From: Flavobacteriaceae bacterium PS02334
Lineage (GTDB): Bacteria > Bacteroidota > Bacteroidia > Flavobacteriales > Flavobacteriaceae
DNA length: 64,000 nucleotides
Direction of reading: 5' to 3'
NCBI GenBank assembly: GCA_029959295.1
Contig: JASCOH010000001.1
Location: 434,001-498,000 of the forward strand
The position numbers and the translations under genes were made by a program. The notes under the pieces were generated by a model. The model did no database searches and was not told where the DNA came from. It saw only the letters and a program-made list of their open reading frames with translations. This document shows, one piece after another, positions 1 through 9,182 of this stretch (the stretch's first letter is position 1; the number at the start of each line of letters is the position of its first letter).

Positions 1-545
1 TTAAAAATTTGCTTACTGCAGATGAATTTCGCTATGTTTCGAAACACAAACACGTTCCGAATGCGATTTTAATTTTGCACTCGAGAGCCTTAAAAATGGC
101 ACAGGAAAAAGGAAAAATTAACCGATACCAACAAGTTGAAATTGATAATACTTTGACGCGTTTGTGTGAGTCCATGGGAAAATGCGAACGTATTAAAAAT
201 ACAGTTTTTCCAACAACATATAGCTTATATATCAGATTCACACTTTGTCTGTTCATTATGCTATTGCCTTTCGGACTAACAAATTTGGTTGGATGGTTGC
301 AAATTCCTTTGGTAACTACTATTGCTGCGGCCTTCTTCTTGGTTGAAAAAATGGCAATCCATCTTCAAGATCCTTTTGAAAACAGACCTACAGATACGCC
401 TGTAACTACGATTTCTACAGCAATTGAAAAGAATCTGATTCAAATGGTAAATGAATTTAGAGATGAATTTGATGATACTATTGAAAAATCAGAAACTTCT
501 TTGCATCACATTCAGCCAGTTAAAAACGCTTATTTTGTTCTTTAG
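1..545 (+). CDS. Bestrophin-like anion channel protein, 3' part (cut by window start)
   Basis: The reading frame is already open at the first base, so this is the C-terminal part of a longer gene. The listed TTG near position 9 is not a credible start. The protein has two hydrophobic segments (about residues 76-92 and 99-112) followed by the DPFENRPTDTP stretch, which matches the conserved acidic DPF motif of the bacterial bestrophin/UPF0187 family of membrane anion channels. The tail is charged and cytoplasmic-looking. A strong terminator follows at 565-594. Family assignment rests on this motif and the membrane pattern. The transported ion is inference from the family. Confidence 0.75.
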   Translation, partial: KNLLTADEFRYVSKHKHVPNAILILHSRALKMAQEKGKINRYQQVEIDNTLTRLCESMGKCERIKNTVFPTTYSLYIRFTLCLFIMLLPFGLTNLVGWLQIPLVTTIAAAFFLVEKMAIHLQDPFENRPTDTPVTTISTAIEKNLIQMVNEFRDEFDDTIEKSETSLHHIQPVKNAYFVL

Positions 546-564
546 GGTTGTTTTAATGTTGCTA

Positions 565-594
565 AAAACCGGCTTCAAAAGAGCCGGTTTTTTT
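565..594 (+). terminator. Rho-independent terminator after the bestrophin-like gene
   Basis: A perfect 10-bp stem AAAACCGGCT/AGCCGGTTTT with a 7-nt loop is followed by a T run. Confidence 0.85.
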
Positions 595-682
595 TATTTT
601 TATCGAAACATTTTAACCAACCTAGACCATTATTTCTTAAAAAAAAATTACTTTTACATAAAAACTATAAACATTCCATTTT

Positions 683-1210
683 ATGAAGACAAACAATTTC
701 AAGAGTATTGCTAACAGAGCATTCTTAATTTTAGGTTTCTTATCGTTCACTTTTTTCGCATCTTGTTCAAGTGACAATGATCCTGAAGCTGTTGCAGAAA
801 AATTCTTAAACCACGTAAACAAAGGCGAATTTAAAGAAGCTAAAGAATATTGCGACGAGCAAACAGCGTCTCTAATCGGAATGATGGAGTCAATGGCTGG
901 CGATAAAACCAAAGAGCTTAAAGATCAAAACATCAAAACTGAAATTATTTCTTCTGAAGTAAAAGATGACAAAGCGACTGTAAAATACAAATCTACAGGA
1001 GGGAAAGCGGGTGCTACAACTGGTGCTGAGCAAACTTTAAATCTTGTAAAAGTAGATGGAAAATGGAAAGTGACTATCGATAAAGAAAATGCAAACAAAG
1101 AAGGAGGAGCAAAAACTCCAGAAACTGATGTTGAAGCAACTGATTCTTTAGCAACTCCAGCTGATACATTGGCTGCACCTGCTGCAGATACAGTGGTTGC
1201 TCCTAAATAA
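683..1210 (+). CDS. DUF4878-type lipoprotein
   Basis: A 175-aa protein with a lipoprotein signal peptide: a hydrophobic stretch ends in FFASCSS, with Cys28 as the probable lipidation site. The mature part (roughly residues 30-135) has the pattern of DUF4878: a helix with AEKFLNHVNKGEFKEAKEYC, then beta strands ending in VDGKWKVTIDKE. The last 40 residues are low complexity, rich in Ala, Thr, Asp and Pro, and probably unstructured. The protein should sit in the periplasmic or outer membrane leaflet. Its function is unknown. It ends just before the YiiX-like gene, so the two may be cotranscribed. Confidence 0.75.
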   Translation: MKTNNFKSIANRAFLILGFLSFTFFASCSSDNDPEAVAEKFLNHVNKGEFKEAKEYCDEQTASLIGMMESMAGDKTKELKDQNIKTEIISSEVKDDKATVKYKSTGGKAGATTGAEQTLNLVKVDGKWKVTIDKENANKEGGAKTPETDVEATDSLATPADTLAAPAADTVVAPK

Positions 1211-1243
1211 TTGCAACTCAAAAATAATTTAAAAGCATTACTA

Positions 1244-1912
1244 ATGAAGAAGATCCTCTTTTATTTAGTAATGCTTTTTCTTTTAGGATTTATTTCCTAC
1301 AAAGCTTTTTTCTACTTTGACAAAAAATCTGAACAGGCAGAAATTGTAAAAAATGAAGCTGTGACAAGGCTTTCTTCAGAAGAAATTGCACAGATTCAAG
1401 AAGGCGATTTTATCCTCAGAAGAGGTTTTGGATTCTTCAGCGATTATATTTCGAAAGAACTAAATAATGGCGAGATCGATGTGACTCATGCCGGAATTAT
1501 TACCAAAAGAAATGATTCTTTATTTGTAATTCATTCTCTTTCTTCAGATGTAACTGAAATTGACGGCTTGCAGATGCAGCCTTTGCAAGAATTTTTAAAA
1601 TATTCTTATCCTCACAAAATCATTATTACAAGATTAAAAAACGCAAATCCAGCAATGGGCTTGAAGATATCTTCTTTGGCAGAAAATTATCTGGCAAAGC
1701 ATATTCCGTTTGACCACAAAGGAAATTTTGACAATGATGAAGCGCTGTTTTGCACCGAAATGATTTGGAAAATTTTAGAAAAAGACCTTCAATGCGTAGA
1801 ATTGCCAAGCGAAGCAAAAGCCAGAAAAGATTTTTTCTTCTCAATGACGCCGATGTATGACACAAAATATTTTGACATTAAGGTAAATCAATACAAAATC
1901 AAGAATAAATAG
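1244..1912 (+). CDS. YiiX/YebB-like (NlpC/P60-related, permuted papain-fold) hydrolase
   Basis: The ATG at 1244 (MKKILFYLVMLFLL) is preferred over an upstream TTG because it opens directly on a signal or anchor segment. The protein has about 222 aa. GDFILRRG followed by VTHAGIITKR is the N-terminal Cys/His-swapped motif block of the permuted papain-like YaeF/YiiX group, with the His in THAG. FCTEMIWKILEK holds the probable nucleophile Cys, because these enzymes are circularly permuted. Members are thought to cleave amide or lipid bonds at the cell envelope, but the substrate here is unknown. The gene starts 34 nt after the lipoprotein gene. Confidence 0.7.
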   Translation: MKKILFYLVMLFLLGFISYKAFFYFDKKSEQAEIVKNEAVTRLSSEEIAQIQEGDFILRRGFGFFSDYISKELNNGEIDVTHAGIITKRNDSLFVIHSLSSDVTEIDGLQMQPLQEFLKYSYPHKIIITRLKNANPAMGLKISSLAENYLAKHIPFDHKGNFDNDEALFCTEMIWKILEKDLQCVELPSEAKARKDFFFSMTPMYDTKYFDIKVNQYKIKNK

Positions 1913-1945
1913 TATTTTTGCCATCACAAAACAAAACGAATTTAA

Positions 1946-2821
1946 ATGAAAGCATACGTATTTCCAGGTCAAGGTGCCCAATTCACAGGAATGGGAAAAG
2001 ACCTTTACGAACAATCAGCACTAGCAAAAGAATTATTCGAAAAAGCCAATGAAATCTTGGGTTTTAGAATCACAGATATCATGTTTGAAGGAACGGCAGA
2101 AGAATTAAAAGAAACAAAAGTGACGCAACCAGCAGTTTTCTTGCACTCTGTTATACTTGCAAAAACTTTAGGCGATAGCTTTCAGCCAGAAATGGTTGCA
2201 GGACATTCGCTTGGAGAATTTTCAGCATTGGTTGCCAACGGCGCTTTATCTTTTGAAGATGGATTGAAATTGGTTTCACAAAGAGCAATCGCCATGCAAA
2301 AAGCTTGTGAAATCAAGCCTTCAACGATGGCTGCCGTTTTAGGCTTAGAAGACAAAATCGTAGAAGATGTTTGCGCTTCAATCGACGGTGTTGTTGTGGC
2401 TGCAAACTACAACTGCCCGGGACAATTGGTGATTTCTGGAGAAACTTCAGCAGTGGAACAAGCTTGTGAAGCGATGAAAGCTGCAGGTGCAAAACGTGCA
2501 TTAATCTTGCCTGTTGGCGGTGCTTTCCACTCACCAATGATGGAACCAGCTAGAGAAGAATTGGCTGCTGCAATTGAAAACACAACATTTTCTGAACCAA
2601 GCTGTCCAGTATACCAAAACGTACCTGCGAGTGCGGTTTCAAGTGCTAATGAAATTAAGAAAAACTTAATTATTCAATTGACAGCTCCAGTAAAATGGAC
2701 GCAATCTGTGCAGCAAATGATTGCGGATGGAGCGACTTCTTTTACTGAAGTTGGTCCTGGAAAGGTATTGATTGGGTTGGTAAATAAAATTGATAAAAGC
2801 GTAGAAACTTTTTCTGCTTAG
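1946..2821 (+). CDS. fabD: Malonyl-CoA:ACP transacylase
   Basis: A full-length 291-aa FabD. It transfers malonate from CoA to acyl carrier protein, the entry step for type II fatty-acid elongation in the cytosol. The N-terminal FPGQGAQ motif (residues 6-12), the nucleophile elbow GHSLGE with Ser88, Arg113 in SQRAIAMQ and catalytic His195 in GGAFHSPMM are all present in their usual places. A -7-like TATTTTTG box (1913-1920) lies just upstream. A bidirectional terminator follows. No other fatty-acid synthesis gene is adjacent. Confidence 0.97.
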   Translation: MKAYVFPGQGAQFTGMGKDLYEQSALAKELFEKANEILGFRITDIMFEGTAEELKETKVTQPAVFLHSVILAKTLGDSFQPEMVAGHSLGEFSALVANGALSFEDGLKLVSQRAIAMQKACEIKPSTMAAVLGLEDKIVEDVCASIDGVVVAANYNCPGQLVISGETSAVEQACEAMKAAGAKRALILPVGGAFHSPMMEPAREELAAAIENTTFSEPSCPVYQNVPASAVSSANEIKKNLIIQLTAPVKWTQSVQQMIADGATSFTEVGPGKVLIGLVNKIDKSVETFSA

Positions 2822-2835
2822 TCAATTTATAGTAT

Positions 2836-2868
2836 AAAAAAATCCCAAGTTTAAAGCTTGGGATTTTT
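2836..2868. terminator. Bidirectional terminator between fabD and the toxin gene
   Basis: The stem AAATCCCAAG/CTTGGGATTT is flanked by A and T runs. It separates the two convergent transcripts. Confidence 0.85.
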
Positions 2869-2871
2869 TGT

Positions 2872-3198
2872 TTATAGATATTTAGCTTCTTCTGAATGAC
2901 TATTTGTGATTCCTGTAATCAGGTATTTATTTTCCTTATTTTCGAAAAAAACATACCAGACTGTCCTTGAATTGGCTTTGTAGAAAATGTATTTTGAGCC
3001 TAAATGTTTTAATTTTTTTGGAGAAGATTTGTGCTTCGTCCCTTTTAATTTTTCAGGTACTGAATCATAAATAGCTCCTACATATTTTTCCGCAGATTCT
3101 ATAAATCCGAAATATTCTTTTTTATATAAAACCTGTACTAAATCATCTAAATAAGCAATAATATTTTGGGTAAAAACTACTTCTATTTCCCCCACCAT
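2872..3198 (-). CDS. ParE/RelE-superfamily toxin-like protein
   Basis: A 108-aa basic protein with the alpha-alpha-beta order of ParE/RelE toxins. Helices bear YLDDLVQVLY and a Tyr- and Lys-rich stretch, and strands carry KYIFYKANSRTVWYVFFENKENKYLITGITNSH near the C-terminus. RelE toxins cleave mRNA on the ribosome and ParE toxins poison gyrase. Nothing visible decides between them. Its start overlaps the end of the upstream small gene by 16 nt, which is typical of an antitoxin-toxin pair transcribed together. The family call is from fold pattern and gene arrangement. Confidence 0.6.
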   Translation of the reverse strand: MVGEIEVVFTQNIIAYLDDLVQVLYKKEYFGFIESAEKYVGAIYDSVPEKLKGTKHKSSPKKLKHLGSKYIFYKANSRTVWYVFFENKENKYLITGITNSHSEEAKYL

Positions 3199-3389
3199 TC
3201 TCTTATTTTTTGAATTGATTTAGCTTTGGCTTCTTCTAATGTATATCCGTTTTCAAATTCTTTATAAAAATCGAAATTGGTTTCTTTTTCAGATTCTTCT
3301 TTTAATTTTGAAATCTGATATAAAATACTCGGTTCTTCCAGTTTTGAAAGCCATTCCATTAATTCATTTTTTCTGTATCGCGTGTCCAT
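3183..3389 (-). CDS. Probable antitoxin of the ParE/RelE-type pair
   Basis: A 68-aa helical, charged protein directly upstream of the toxin-like gene and overlapping it by 16 nt. The first part (LMEWLSKLEEPSILYQISKLKEE) resembles the N-terminal helices of small Bacteroidota antitoxins annotated as addiction-module components. The C-terminus (EAKAKSIQKIREWWGK) could wrap around the toxin. No classical ribbon-helix-helix or HTH motif is evident. The role is inferred mainly from its size and coupling to the toxin gene. Confidence 0.55.
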   Translation of the reverse strand: MDTRYRKNELMEWLSKLEEPSILYQISKLKEESEKETNFDFYKEFENGYTLEEAKAKSIQKIREWWGK

Positions 3390-3437
3390 AGCTTTTTATT
3401 TATTTCACTAATTTACAAATAATTAGACAAAAATAAA

Positions 3438-4451
3438 TTATGCTCTGATCTTTTTTTCCCATTTCCAAGCAGAATCCATCGCCTCATCTAAAGTTGATTG
3501 CGCCTTCCAGCCTAAAACAGAATTGGCTTTTTCAGTATCTGCAAATGCTTCCATGATGTCGCCTTCTCTTCTATCTACAAGTTTATAAGGCAATTTTTGA
3601 CCGCTTACTTTTTCGAAAGAATTGATGACTTCTAAAACCGTGCTTCCAGTTCCTGTCCCAATATTGAAAGTTTCAACTTTGCTCTGATTTTTCTTGTCGA
3701 TTAATCTTTTCAAGGCTACGACATGCGCTTTTGCCAAATCTACTACGTGAATATAATCGCGAATGCAAGTCCCGTCAGAGGTTGGATAATCGGATCCAAA
3801 AACAGACAATTCTTTTCTCAAGCCAATTCCGGTCTGAGTGATAAACGGTACCAAATTTTGTGGAATACCAATTGGCAATTCACCGAGTTCAGCTGACGGA
3901 TGCGCTCCGATTGGGTTAAAATATCGAAGTAAAATCGAATTAATATTAGAAACTTTTGCTACATCTTGGATAATTTCTTCGCCAATTTGTTTTGTGTTCC
4001 CGTAAGGAGAAATTGCTGGCTGGATCGAAGCGTTTTCAGTAATCGGCATCTTTTCAGCTTGCCCATAAACAGTGCAAGAAGAGCTGAAGATAAAATTAGC
4101 ATCTGTTTTTTGCTGTAATTCTTGAAGAATATAAACTAAAGCATTAATATTATTTTCATAGTATAACAACGGATTTTCTACGCTTTCACCAACCGCTTTT
4201 GAAGCTGCAAAGTGAATTACGCCAGAAACATCAGAATGCTTTTTAAAGAAATCTTGAACTGATTTTTTATCTCTTAAATCTAGTTTTTCAAACTCAGGGT
4301 GTTTTCCAGAAATTGCAACGATTCCTTTTAAAACTTCCTCAGAAGAATTAGAAAGGTTGTCAATTATTACAACATCAAAACCTTCGCTTTGCAATTCAAC
4401 TACGGTGTGAGAACCGATAAAACCTAATCCTCCTGTTACTAATACTTTCAT
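3438..4451 (-). CDS. galE: UDP-glucose 4-epimerase
   Basis: A 337-aa extended short-chain dehydrogenase. It interconverts UDP-glucose and UDP-galactose using bound NAD, feeding surface polysaccharide synthesis in the cytosol. The Rossmann motif GGLGFIGSH is at residues 7-15, the catalytic YxxxK at Tyr150/Lys154, with SSSCTVYG (123-130) just before. Length fits the family. The gene lies 42 nt downstream of a DegT aminotransferase gene on the same strand, so a small sugar-nucleotide operon is likely. A related epimerase with another UDP-sugar substrate cannot be excluded. Confidence 0.9.
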   Translation of the reverse strand: MKVLVTGGLGFIGSHTVVELQSEGFDVVIIDNLSNSSEEVLKGIVAISGKHPEFEKLDLRDKKSVQDFFKKHSDVSGVIHFAASKAVGESVENPLLYYENNINALVYILQELQQKTDANFIFSSSCTVYGQAEKMPITENASIQPAISPYGNTKQIGEEIIQDVAKVSNINSILLRYFNPIGAHPSAELGELPIGIPQNLVPFITQTGIGLRKELSVFGSDYPTSDGTCIRDYIHVVDLAKAHVVALKRLIDKKNQSKVETFNIGTGTGSTVLEVINSFEKVSGQKLPYKLVDRREGDIMEAFADTEKANSVLGWKAQSTLDEAMDSAWKWEKKIRA

Positions 4452-4493
4452 CCTTTAATTTTTATGGCGCAAAGTGCACGAATTATTATTCAA

Positions 4494-5624
4494 TTATTTT
4501 AAAAACTCTAATATAGAATCTGTAATAAATTTAATTTGTTCATCATCTAATTCAGTGTGCATTGGCAGTGAAATTACTTCTTTGACCAACTGGTTTGTTA
4601 CAGGAAAATCTTCCTCTTTGTAACGAGAATCCAAGTATGCTTTTTGGCTGTGCAACGGAATTGGGTAATAAATAGCACACGGAATTCCTTTGTCTAACAA
4701 ATGTTGCATCAAACCATCACGGTCAGCATCTACAATTCTCAACGTATATTGGTGGAAAACGTGAGAATCTCTTTCGCCAGCAATATAAGGCGTCACGATG
4801 TTTTTGTGGTTTGCCAAAGCTTGGCTGTATTTTTGAGCTGCCAATTGGCGAGCTGCATTATATTCGTCTAATTTTGGCAATTTTGCATTTAAAACCGCAG
4901 CTTGAATACTGTCTAAACGAGAATTCACGCCCACAACATCATGATGATAACGAACATACATTCCGTGATTCACGATACCGCGAAGCTTGTGCGCCAAATC
5001 ATCATCGTTTGTAAAAATCGCTCCTCCGTCTCCATAACATCCTAAGTTTTTAGAAGGGAAAAAAGATGTTGAAGCTACGTGCCCCATAACTCCTGCTTTC
5101 TTTTTCTTTCCGTCGAAATATTTATATTCTGCTCCGATTGCTTGCGCGTTATCTTCAATTACATATAAATTATGCTCAGAAGCTAGTTGCATAATCGCTT
5201 CCATATTTGCAGCTTGACCAAACAAATGAACCGGAACAATTGCCTTTGTTCTTGGCGTAATTGCTTTTTTAATTGCTTCGATAGAAATATTAAAAGTATC
5301 AATTTCCACGTCAACCAAAACCGGAGTCAATTGCAATAAAGCGATAACTTCCACAGTTGCAGCAAACGTAAAATCAGCCGTAATCACTTCGTCGCCTGGT
5401 TTTAAATCTAGCGCCATCATTGCAATTTGCAAGGCGTCAGTTCCATTGGCACAAGGAATTACGTGTTTTGCACCAAGATAATCTTCTAAACTTTTTTGGA
5501 ATTTGTGAACTTCAGGACCATTGATGTAAGTGTTGGTATCCAGAACTTCTTGAATCGAATTGTTAACCGCTTCTTTTATATTTTCGTATTGCCCTTTAAG
5601 GTCAACCATTTGAATTTTTTTCAT
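4494..5624 (-). CDS. DegT/DnrJ/EryC1/StrS-family sugar aminotransferase
   Basis: A 376-aa PLP enzyme. It very probably transaminates a keto sugar nucleotide for surface glycan synthesis. The Schiff-base Lys192 is in SFFPSKNLG, the PLP-binding Asp is in VIEDNAQ (about 156-161), and GTDAL (61-65) is the phosphate-binding part. The overall pattern resembles the WbpE/PglE type. It is the first gene of a two-gene unit with galE. The exact substrate cannot be read from sequence. The start ATG follows a plausible A-rich leader, and the divergent waaA begins about 100 nt away. Confidence 0.88.
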   Translation of the reverse strand: MKKIQMVDLKGQYENIKEAVNNSIQEVLDTNTYINGPEVHKFQKSLEDYLGAKHVIPCANGTDALQIAMMALDLKPGDEVITADFTFAATVEVIALLQLTPVLVDVEIDTFNISIEAIKKAITPRTKAIVPVHLFGQAANMEAIMQLASEHNLYVIEDNAQAIGAEYKYFDGKKKKAGVMGHVASTSFFPSKNLGCYGDGGAIFTNDDDLAHKLRGIVNHGMYVRYHHDVVGVNSRLDSIQAAVLNAKLPKLDEYNAARQLAAQKYSQALANHKNIVTPYIAGERDSHVFHQYTLRIVDADRDGLMQHLLDKGIPCAIYYPIPLHSQKAYLDSRYKEEDFPVTNQLVKEVISLPMHTELDDEQIKFITDSILEFLK

Positions 5625-5724
5625 CTAAATTTGAATTTAAAACACGCAAAATTACTAATTAAATGACGGACAACCAATGAAATTTCTAGAAACTAATGTA
5701 TTTTAGCAATTCAAAAAATGACCT

Positions 5725-6951
5725 ATGTTTTTTCTCTATAATTTGCTGGTGATTATCGCCGGATTTGCCTTAAAAATAGTCGCGCTTTTTAGTCCGAAAA
5801 TGAAACTTTTTGTAAACGGAAGAAAAAATGTATTCAAGACTTTAGCCAATAAAATCGGACCAAAAGATAAAACGATTTGGTTTCATTCTGCATCACTTGG
5901 CGAGTTTGAACAAGGACTTCCTGTAATGGAAAAGATTAGAGTTTTATATCCAAATCACAAGATTGTGCTGACTTTTTTTTCGCCTTCGGGATATGAGGTA
6001 AGAAAAAATTCCACCACGGCAGATGTAATTGTTTATCTTCCTTTAGATACAAAAAATAATGCTAGAGAGTTTCTGAAATTGGTTCATCCGGAAATGGCTT
6101 TTTTCATCAAATATGAATTTTGGCCGAATTATTTGAACGAATTAAAACAAAGAAATATCCCTACCTATTTATTTTCAGGGATTTTCAGGGAAGACCAAGT
6201 TTTCTTTAAATGGTACGGCGGCTTTTACAGAAAAGCTTTGGCTACTTTCAAAATGTTTTTTGTACAAAATGAAAGTTCAAAATTGCTCTTGCAAAAAATT
6301 GGTTTTAATAATGTAAAAGTCAATGGCGATACCCGTTTTGATCGAGTTTCAAAGATTTTGGAAAGAGACAATACTTTAGATTTTGTAGAAAAATTTAAGG
6401 ACAACAAACTAACAATCGTTGCCGGAAGCACTTGGCCAAAAGACGAAAATAATTTGGTTGATTTTATCAATTCTAATTCTTTCGGTGTAAAATTTATTTT
6501 GGCGCCACACAATGTCAAGCCAGACCAAATTGAGGATTTAAAGAAAAGCATTTCTAAAAAAGTAGTTTTATTTTCAGAAATTAAGAATAAAAACCTATCA
6601 GAATATGACGTTTTCATCATCGACACGATTGGAATTTTGACCAAAATTTATAGCTATGCTGATATTGCTTATGTTGGTGGCGGTTTTGGAACTTCTGGTT
6701 TGCATAATATTTTAGAACCCGCGACTTTTGGGATTCCGATAATTATCGGACCTAATTTTCAGAAGTTTTCTGAGGCAGTTGCTTTGGTCAATATGGGCGG
6801 TTGTGTCGCAGTGAAAAATAAAAAAAAATTGGAAGAAACGTTGGATTTCTTGATTCAGAATGATGATGAGCGATTTGAAAAAGGTCATATTTCTAAAACT
6901 TTTGTGGAAATGAATAAAAATGCAACGGAAGTTATCTTGAAAAATTTGTAA
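5725..6951 (+). CDS. waaA: 3-deoxy-D-manno-octulosonic acid (Kdo) transferase
   Basis: A 408-aa GT-B glycosyltransferase. It attaches Kdo to the lipid A precursor at the inner membrane. The N-terminal hydrophobic anchor covers about residues 3-22, the catalytic Glu60 is in HSASLGEFEQG, GDTRFDRV lies in the middle, and VGGGFGTSGLHNILEPATFGIPIIIGP forms the C-terminal nucleotide-sugar site. The first ATG (5718) runs into a stop after seven codons, so 5725 is the start. Presence of this gene agrees with a Gram-negative outer membrane. It is divergent from the aminotransferase gene. Confidence 0.93.
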   Translation: MFFLYNLLVIIAGFALKIVALFSPKMKLFVNGRKNVFKTLANKIGPKDKTIWFHSASLGEFEQGLPVMEKIRVLYPNHKIVLTFFSPSGYEVRKNSTTADVIVYLPLDTKNNAREFLKLVHPEMAFFIKYEFWPNYLNELKQRNIPTYLFSGIFREDQVFFKWYGGFYRKALATFKMFFVQNESSKLLLQKIGFNNVKVNGDTRFDRVSKILERDNTLDFVEKFKDNKLTIVAGSTWPKDENNLVDFINSNSFGVKFILAPHNVKPDQIEDLKKSISKKVVLFSEIKNKNLSEYDVFIIDTIGILTKIYSYADIAYVGGGFGTSGLHNILEPATFGIPIIIGPNFQKFSEAVALVNMGGCVAVKNKKKLEETLDFLIQNDDERFEKGHISKTFVEMNKNATEVILKNL

Positions 6952-7112
6952 AACAATACACATTTTGCTGACAACACCTTTTTTTGTATCAGTTAATTCA
7001 TACTTTTTTTATAAAAATAATAAGTTTTATAGTGTTAATAAAAATAATAATTATACTTTAGCCGAGCCTAAAAAAGTCGTCCCCGAGGCTTAACCTACAA
7101 AGAGTTCTTTCC

Positions 7113-7724
7113 ATGCTAAAGAATTATTTTATATTTTTCTTTTTTCTGCTTCTCCCCAAGGCTGGAGTTAGTTCTGCACAACAAATTGATTCTCTTTTTG
7201 TCAAAAAAACCAATCTTATTTATATTGCTCCTGAATCTAAAACCAACATTTTAGAGAAAGCATTTTACTCAGAAAATCGTATTTCAGAAACTTCTCGAAC
7301 AATGTATGTAGTTGATACCGAAATCACTATACTTGAAGGTACAAAAACAAACGGTTCAATCATTTATATAAAAAAAGAAACGAACCAAGACATTGCAGAA
7401 GCAGCACAACAGCATAAGAAAACGCAAAAAATAGCTATAAAAGGCAAGCCTGATTATGCAGAAGCGAAAATAATAGCTTATCCGTTTTCAAAAAAAGATC
7501 ATAAACAGACTGCTTCGCTTACTTTTATTGCAGCATCTTCTGGCCTTACGATTTCAAAAAATAACACCGCTAGAATACAGATAATTGCTCCACTAGTTGC
7601 CAATTTGAACTTTCAAATTAAAGAAGAAGAAAAACTTACCAAAAACCACGAAACTTACGGCCACACAAAAAGCCTTCAGTTTATCATTACTTACACCGCA
7701 TTTTCTCGTCCGCCTACGGTTTAA
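7113..7724 (+). CDS. Secreted protein of unknown function
   Basis: A 203-aa protein with a clear signal peptide (MLKNYFIFFFFLLLPKAGVSSAQQ, cleavage probably after SSA). The mature part has beta-strand-like stretches and a Lys/Glu-rich middle. I recognise no domain. It precedes the NTAIG-repeat gene on the same strand with a 120-nt gap that shows no clear terminator, so the two may belong to one transcription unit. Function is unknown. A surface or biofilm role is only a guess from the neighbour. Confidence 0.6.
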   Translation: MLKNYFIFFFFLLLPKAGVSSAQQIDSLFVKKTNLIYIAPESKTNILEKAFYSENRISETSRTMYVVDTEITILEGTKTNGSIIYIKKETNQDIAEAAQQHKKTQKIAIKGKPDYAEAKIIAYPFSKKDHKQTASLTFIAASSGLTISKNNTARIQIIAPLVANLNFQIKEEEKLTKNHETYGHTKSLQFIITYTAFSRPPTV

Positions 7725-7844
7725 TTAAATTTCACTATTGCCTGTTTGCAGAGATATTTCTTTAGCAAATTGCCATCAATTTAACTTAAAAAATTTAATT
7801 TAAACCGCCTAGTTGCTTGACCGCACAGGCACATACTAAAAAGA

Positions 7845-9089
7845 ATGAAAAAAATTATTTACACAGCAGCCTTTTTATTCGCAGGTTATATTGCGAATGC
7901 ACAAGTAGGAATCGGAACAATAACGCCTGAGACTACTTCAATGCTAGATATCACAAGCACCACCAAAGGTTTTTTGATGCCAAGAATGACAACCGGGCAA
8001 AGAACAGCTATCACATCACCTGCAACCGGACTTCAGGTTTTTGACATTACAACAAACTCAGTTTGGTATTATAATGGTGCAGTTTGGGTAAACCAGCTGC
8101 CTGATTTAAGAGCCTTAGGCACAGCAGCTAATGCTAGCCACATCACCCAAGATGCTGGTAATGGAGGCACAGGAACAAATGCAGGAACAAATGGTCAAAA
8201 TATCGGTATTGGCTATCATACTTTAAATGCTATTACTTCAGGTTTTTACAACGTAGCATTAGGTTATGAAGCATTACTTTCGAATAATTCAGGAGTCTCA
8301 AATATTGCTCAAGGATTTGAAGCTTTGAAAACTAATACTTCTGGTGCAAATAACATCGCAATAGGTACACAGGCACTTACCGCTAATACTCTTGCTAGTT
8401 TTAACATTGCCATGGGTGGAGGTGCTCTGAATAAAATTACAGGTACTGCTGCTACTTCACAACATAACACTGCTTTGGGTTACCAAGCACTTAATGTAAT
8501 GACTACAGGTATTCAAAATACGGCAATTGGTAATCAAACACTTGTTGCAACTACTTCAGGTTCACAAAATACGGTACTAGGTTATCGCGCCGGATCAAAT
8601 CTAACTTCAGGAACTGGAAATATAGCTATTGGTGCCGCAACTAGCCTTGCAACAGCAACTGGGTCAAATCAGCTGAACATTGGTAATGCTATTTTTGGTA
8701 CAGGCCTTACGGGTACAGTTGCAGCGCCAGCAGGAAATATAGGTATTGGCACAACTGCACCAGCTACCAAGCTTGCCGTTAACGGAAGTTTCAGTACTTC
8801 TGTTTCAAACCCTGCAACTTGCGGCTGTACGACAGGAAGCGGTGCTTCAACAACAAGCGCCATCCCATTAACGACAAGCCACTTTACATTAGCAGATGGA
8901 AATTTTGCATATATCCTTACGCTACCAACTGGCGCAGTTGACGGACAAACGATGATCATCAGCAGTAGAGCGACACTTACAGCAGCCATCAGTAATGCTA
9001 ATACTGCGCTTGCGGCTGACATATCTCTTACTACAGGACAGGCTTATCAGTTTGTGTATGTAAGCGGTGCGTGGTTGCGCGTGCTATAA
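7845..9089 (+). CDS. Secreted NTAIG-repeat (trimeric-adhesin head or tail-fibre-like) protein
   Basis: A 414-aa protein with signal peptide (MKKIIYTAAFLFAGYIANA). Residues 20-85 are the QVGIGTxTP...GFLMPRMTTGQR...WYYNGAVW block common in Bacteroidota surface and fibre proteins. From about residue 110 to 280 there are imperfect repeats built on NxAIGxxAL (NIAIGTQAL, NTALGYQAL, NTAIGNQTL, NTVLGYRAG), as in heads of trimeric autotransporters. A second GNIGIGTTAP block leads to a beta-rich C-terminal domain ending in FVYVSGAWLRVL. No membrane anchor or type IX sorting tail is evident. Role in adhesion or as a fibre is inference. Confidence 0.75.
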   Translation: MKKIIYTAAFLFAGYIANAQVGIGTITPETTSMLDITSTTKGFLMPRMTTGQRTAITSPATGLQVFDITTNSVWYYNGAVWVNQLPDLRALGTAANASHITQDAGNGGTGTNAGTNGQNIGIGYHTLNAITSGFYNVALGYEALLSNNSGVSNIAQGFEALKTNTSGANNIAIGTQALTANTLASFNIAMGGGALNKITGTAATSQHNTALGYQALNVMTTGIQNTAIGNQTLVATTSGSQNTVLGYRAGSNLTSGTGNIAIGAATSLATATGSNQLNIGNAIFGTGLTGTVAAPAGNIGIGTTAPATKLAVNGSFSTSVSNPATCGCTTGSGASTTSAIPLTTSHFTLADGNFAYILTLPTGAVDGQTMIISSRATLTAAISNANTALAADISLTTGQAYQFVYVSGAWLRVL

Positions 9090-9134
9090 TTTTATAGGCA
9101 ACAGTGCTTAAAAGCACTAAAGCATTTACAATCA

Positions 9135-9172
9135 AACCCAGAACCTTATTCAAGGATTCTGGGTTTTTCTTT
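9135..9172 (+). terminator. Terminator after the NTAIG-repeat gene
   Basis: The stem AACCCAGAA/TTCTGGGTT with a 13-nt loop is followed by TTTTCTTTTTT. Confidence 0.85.
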
Positions 9173-9182
9173 TTTAAGAGTC

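Noticed and set aside
6225-6644. 139-aa minus-strand ORF inside waaA
   Set aside because: It is antisense to a fully conserved gene, has Lys/Phe/Ser-rich composition without domain features, and is a shadow.
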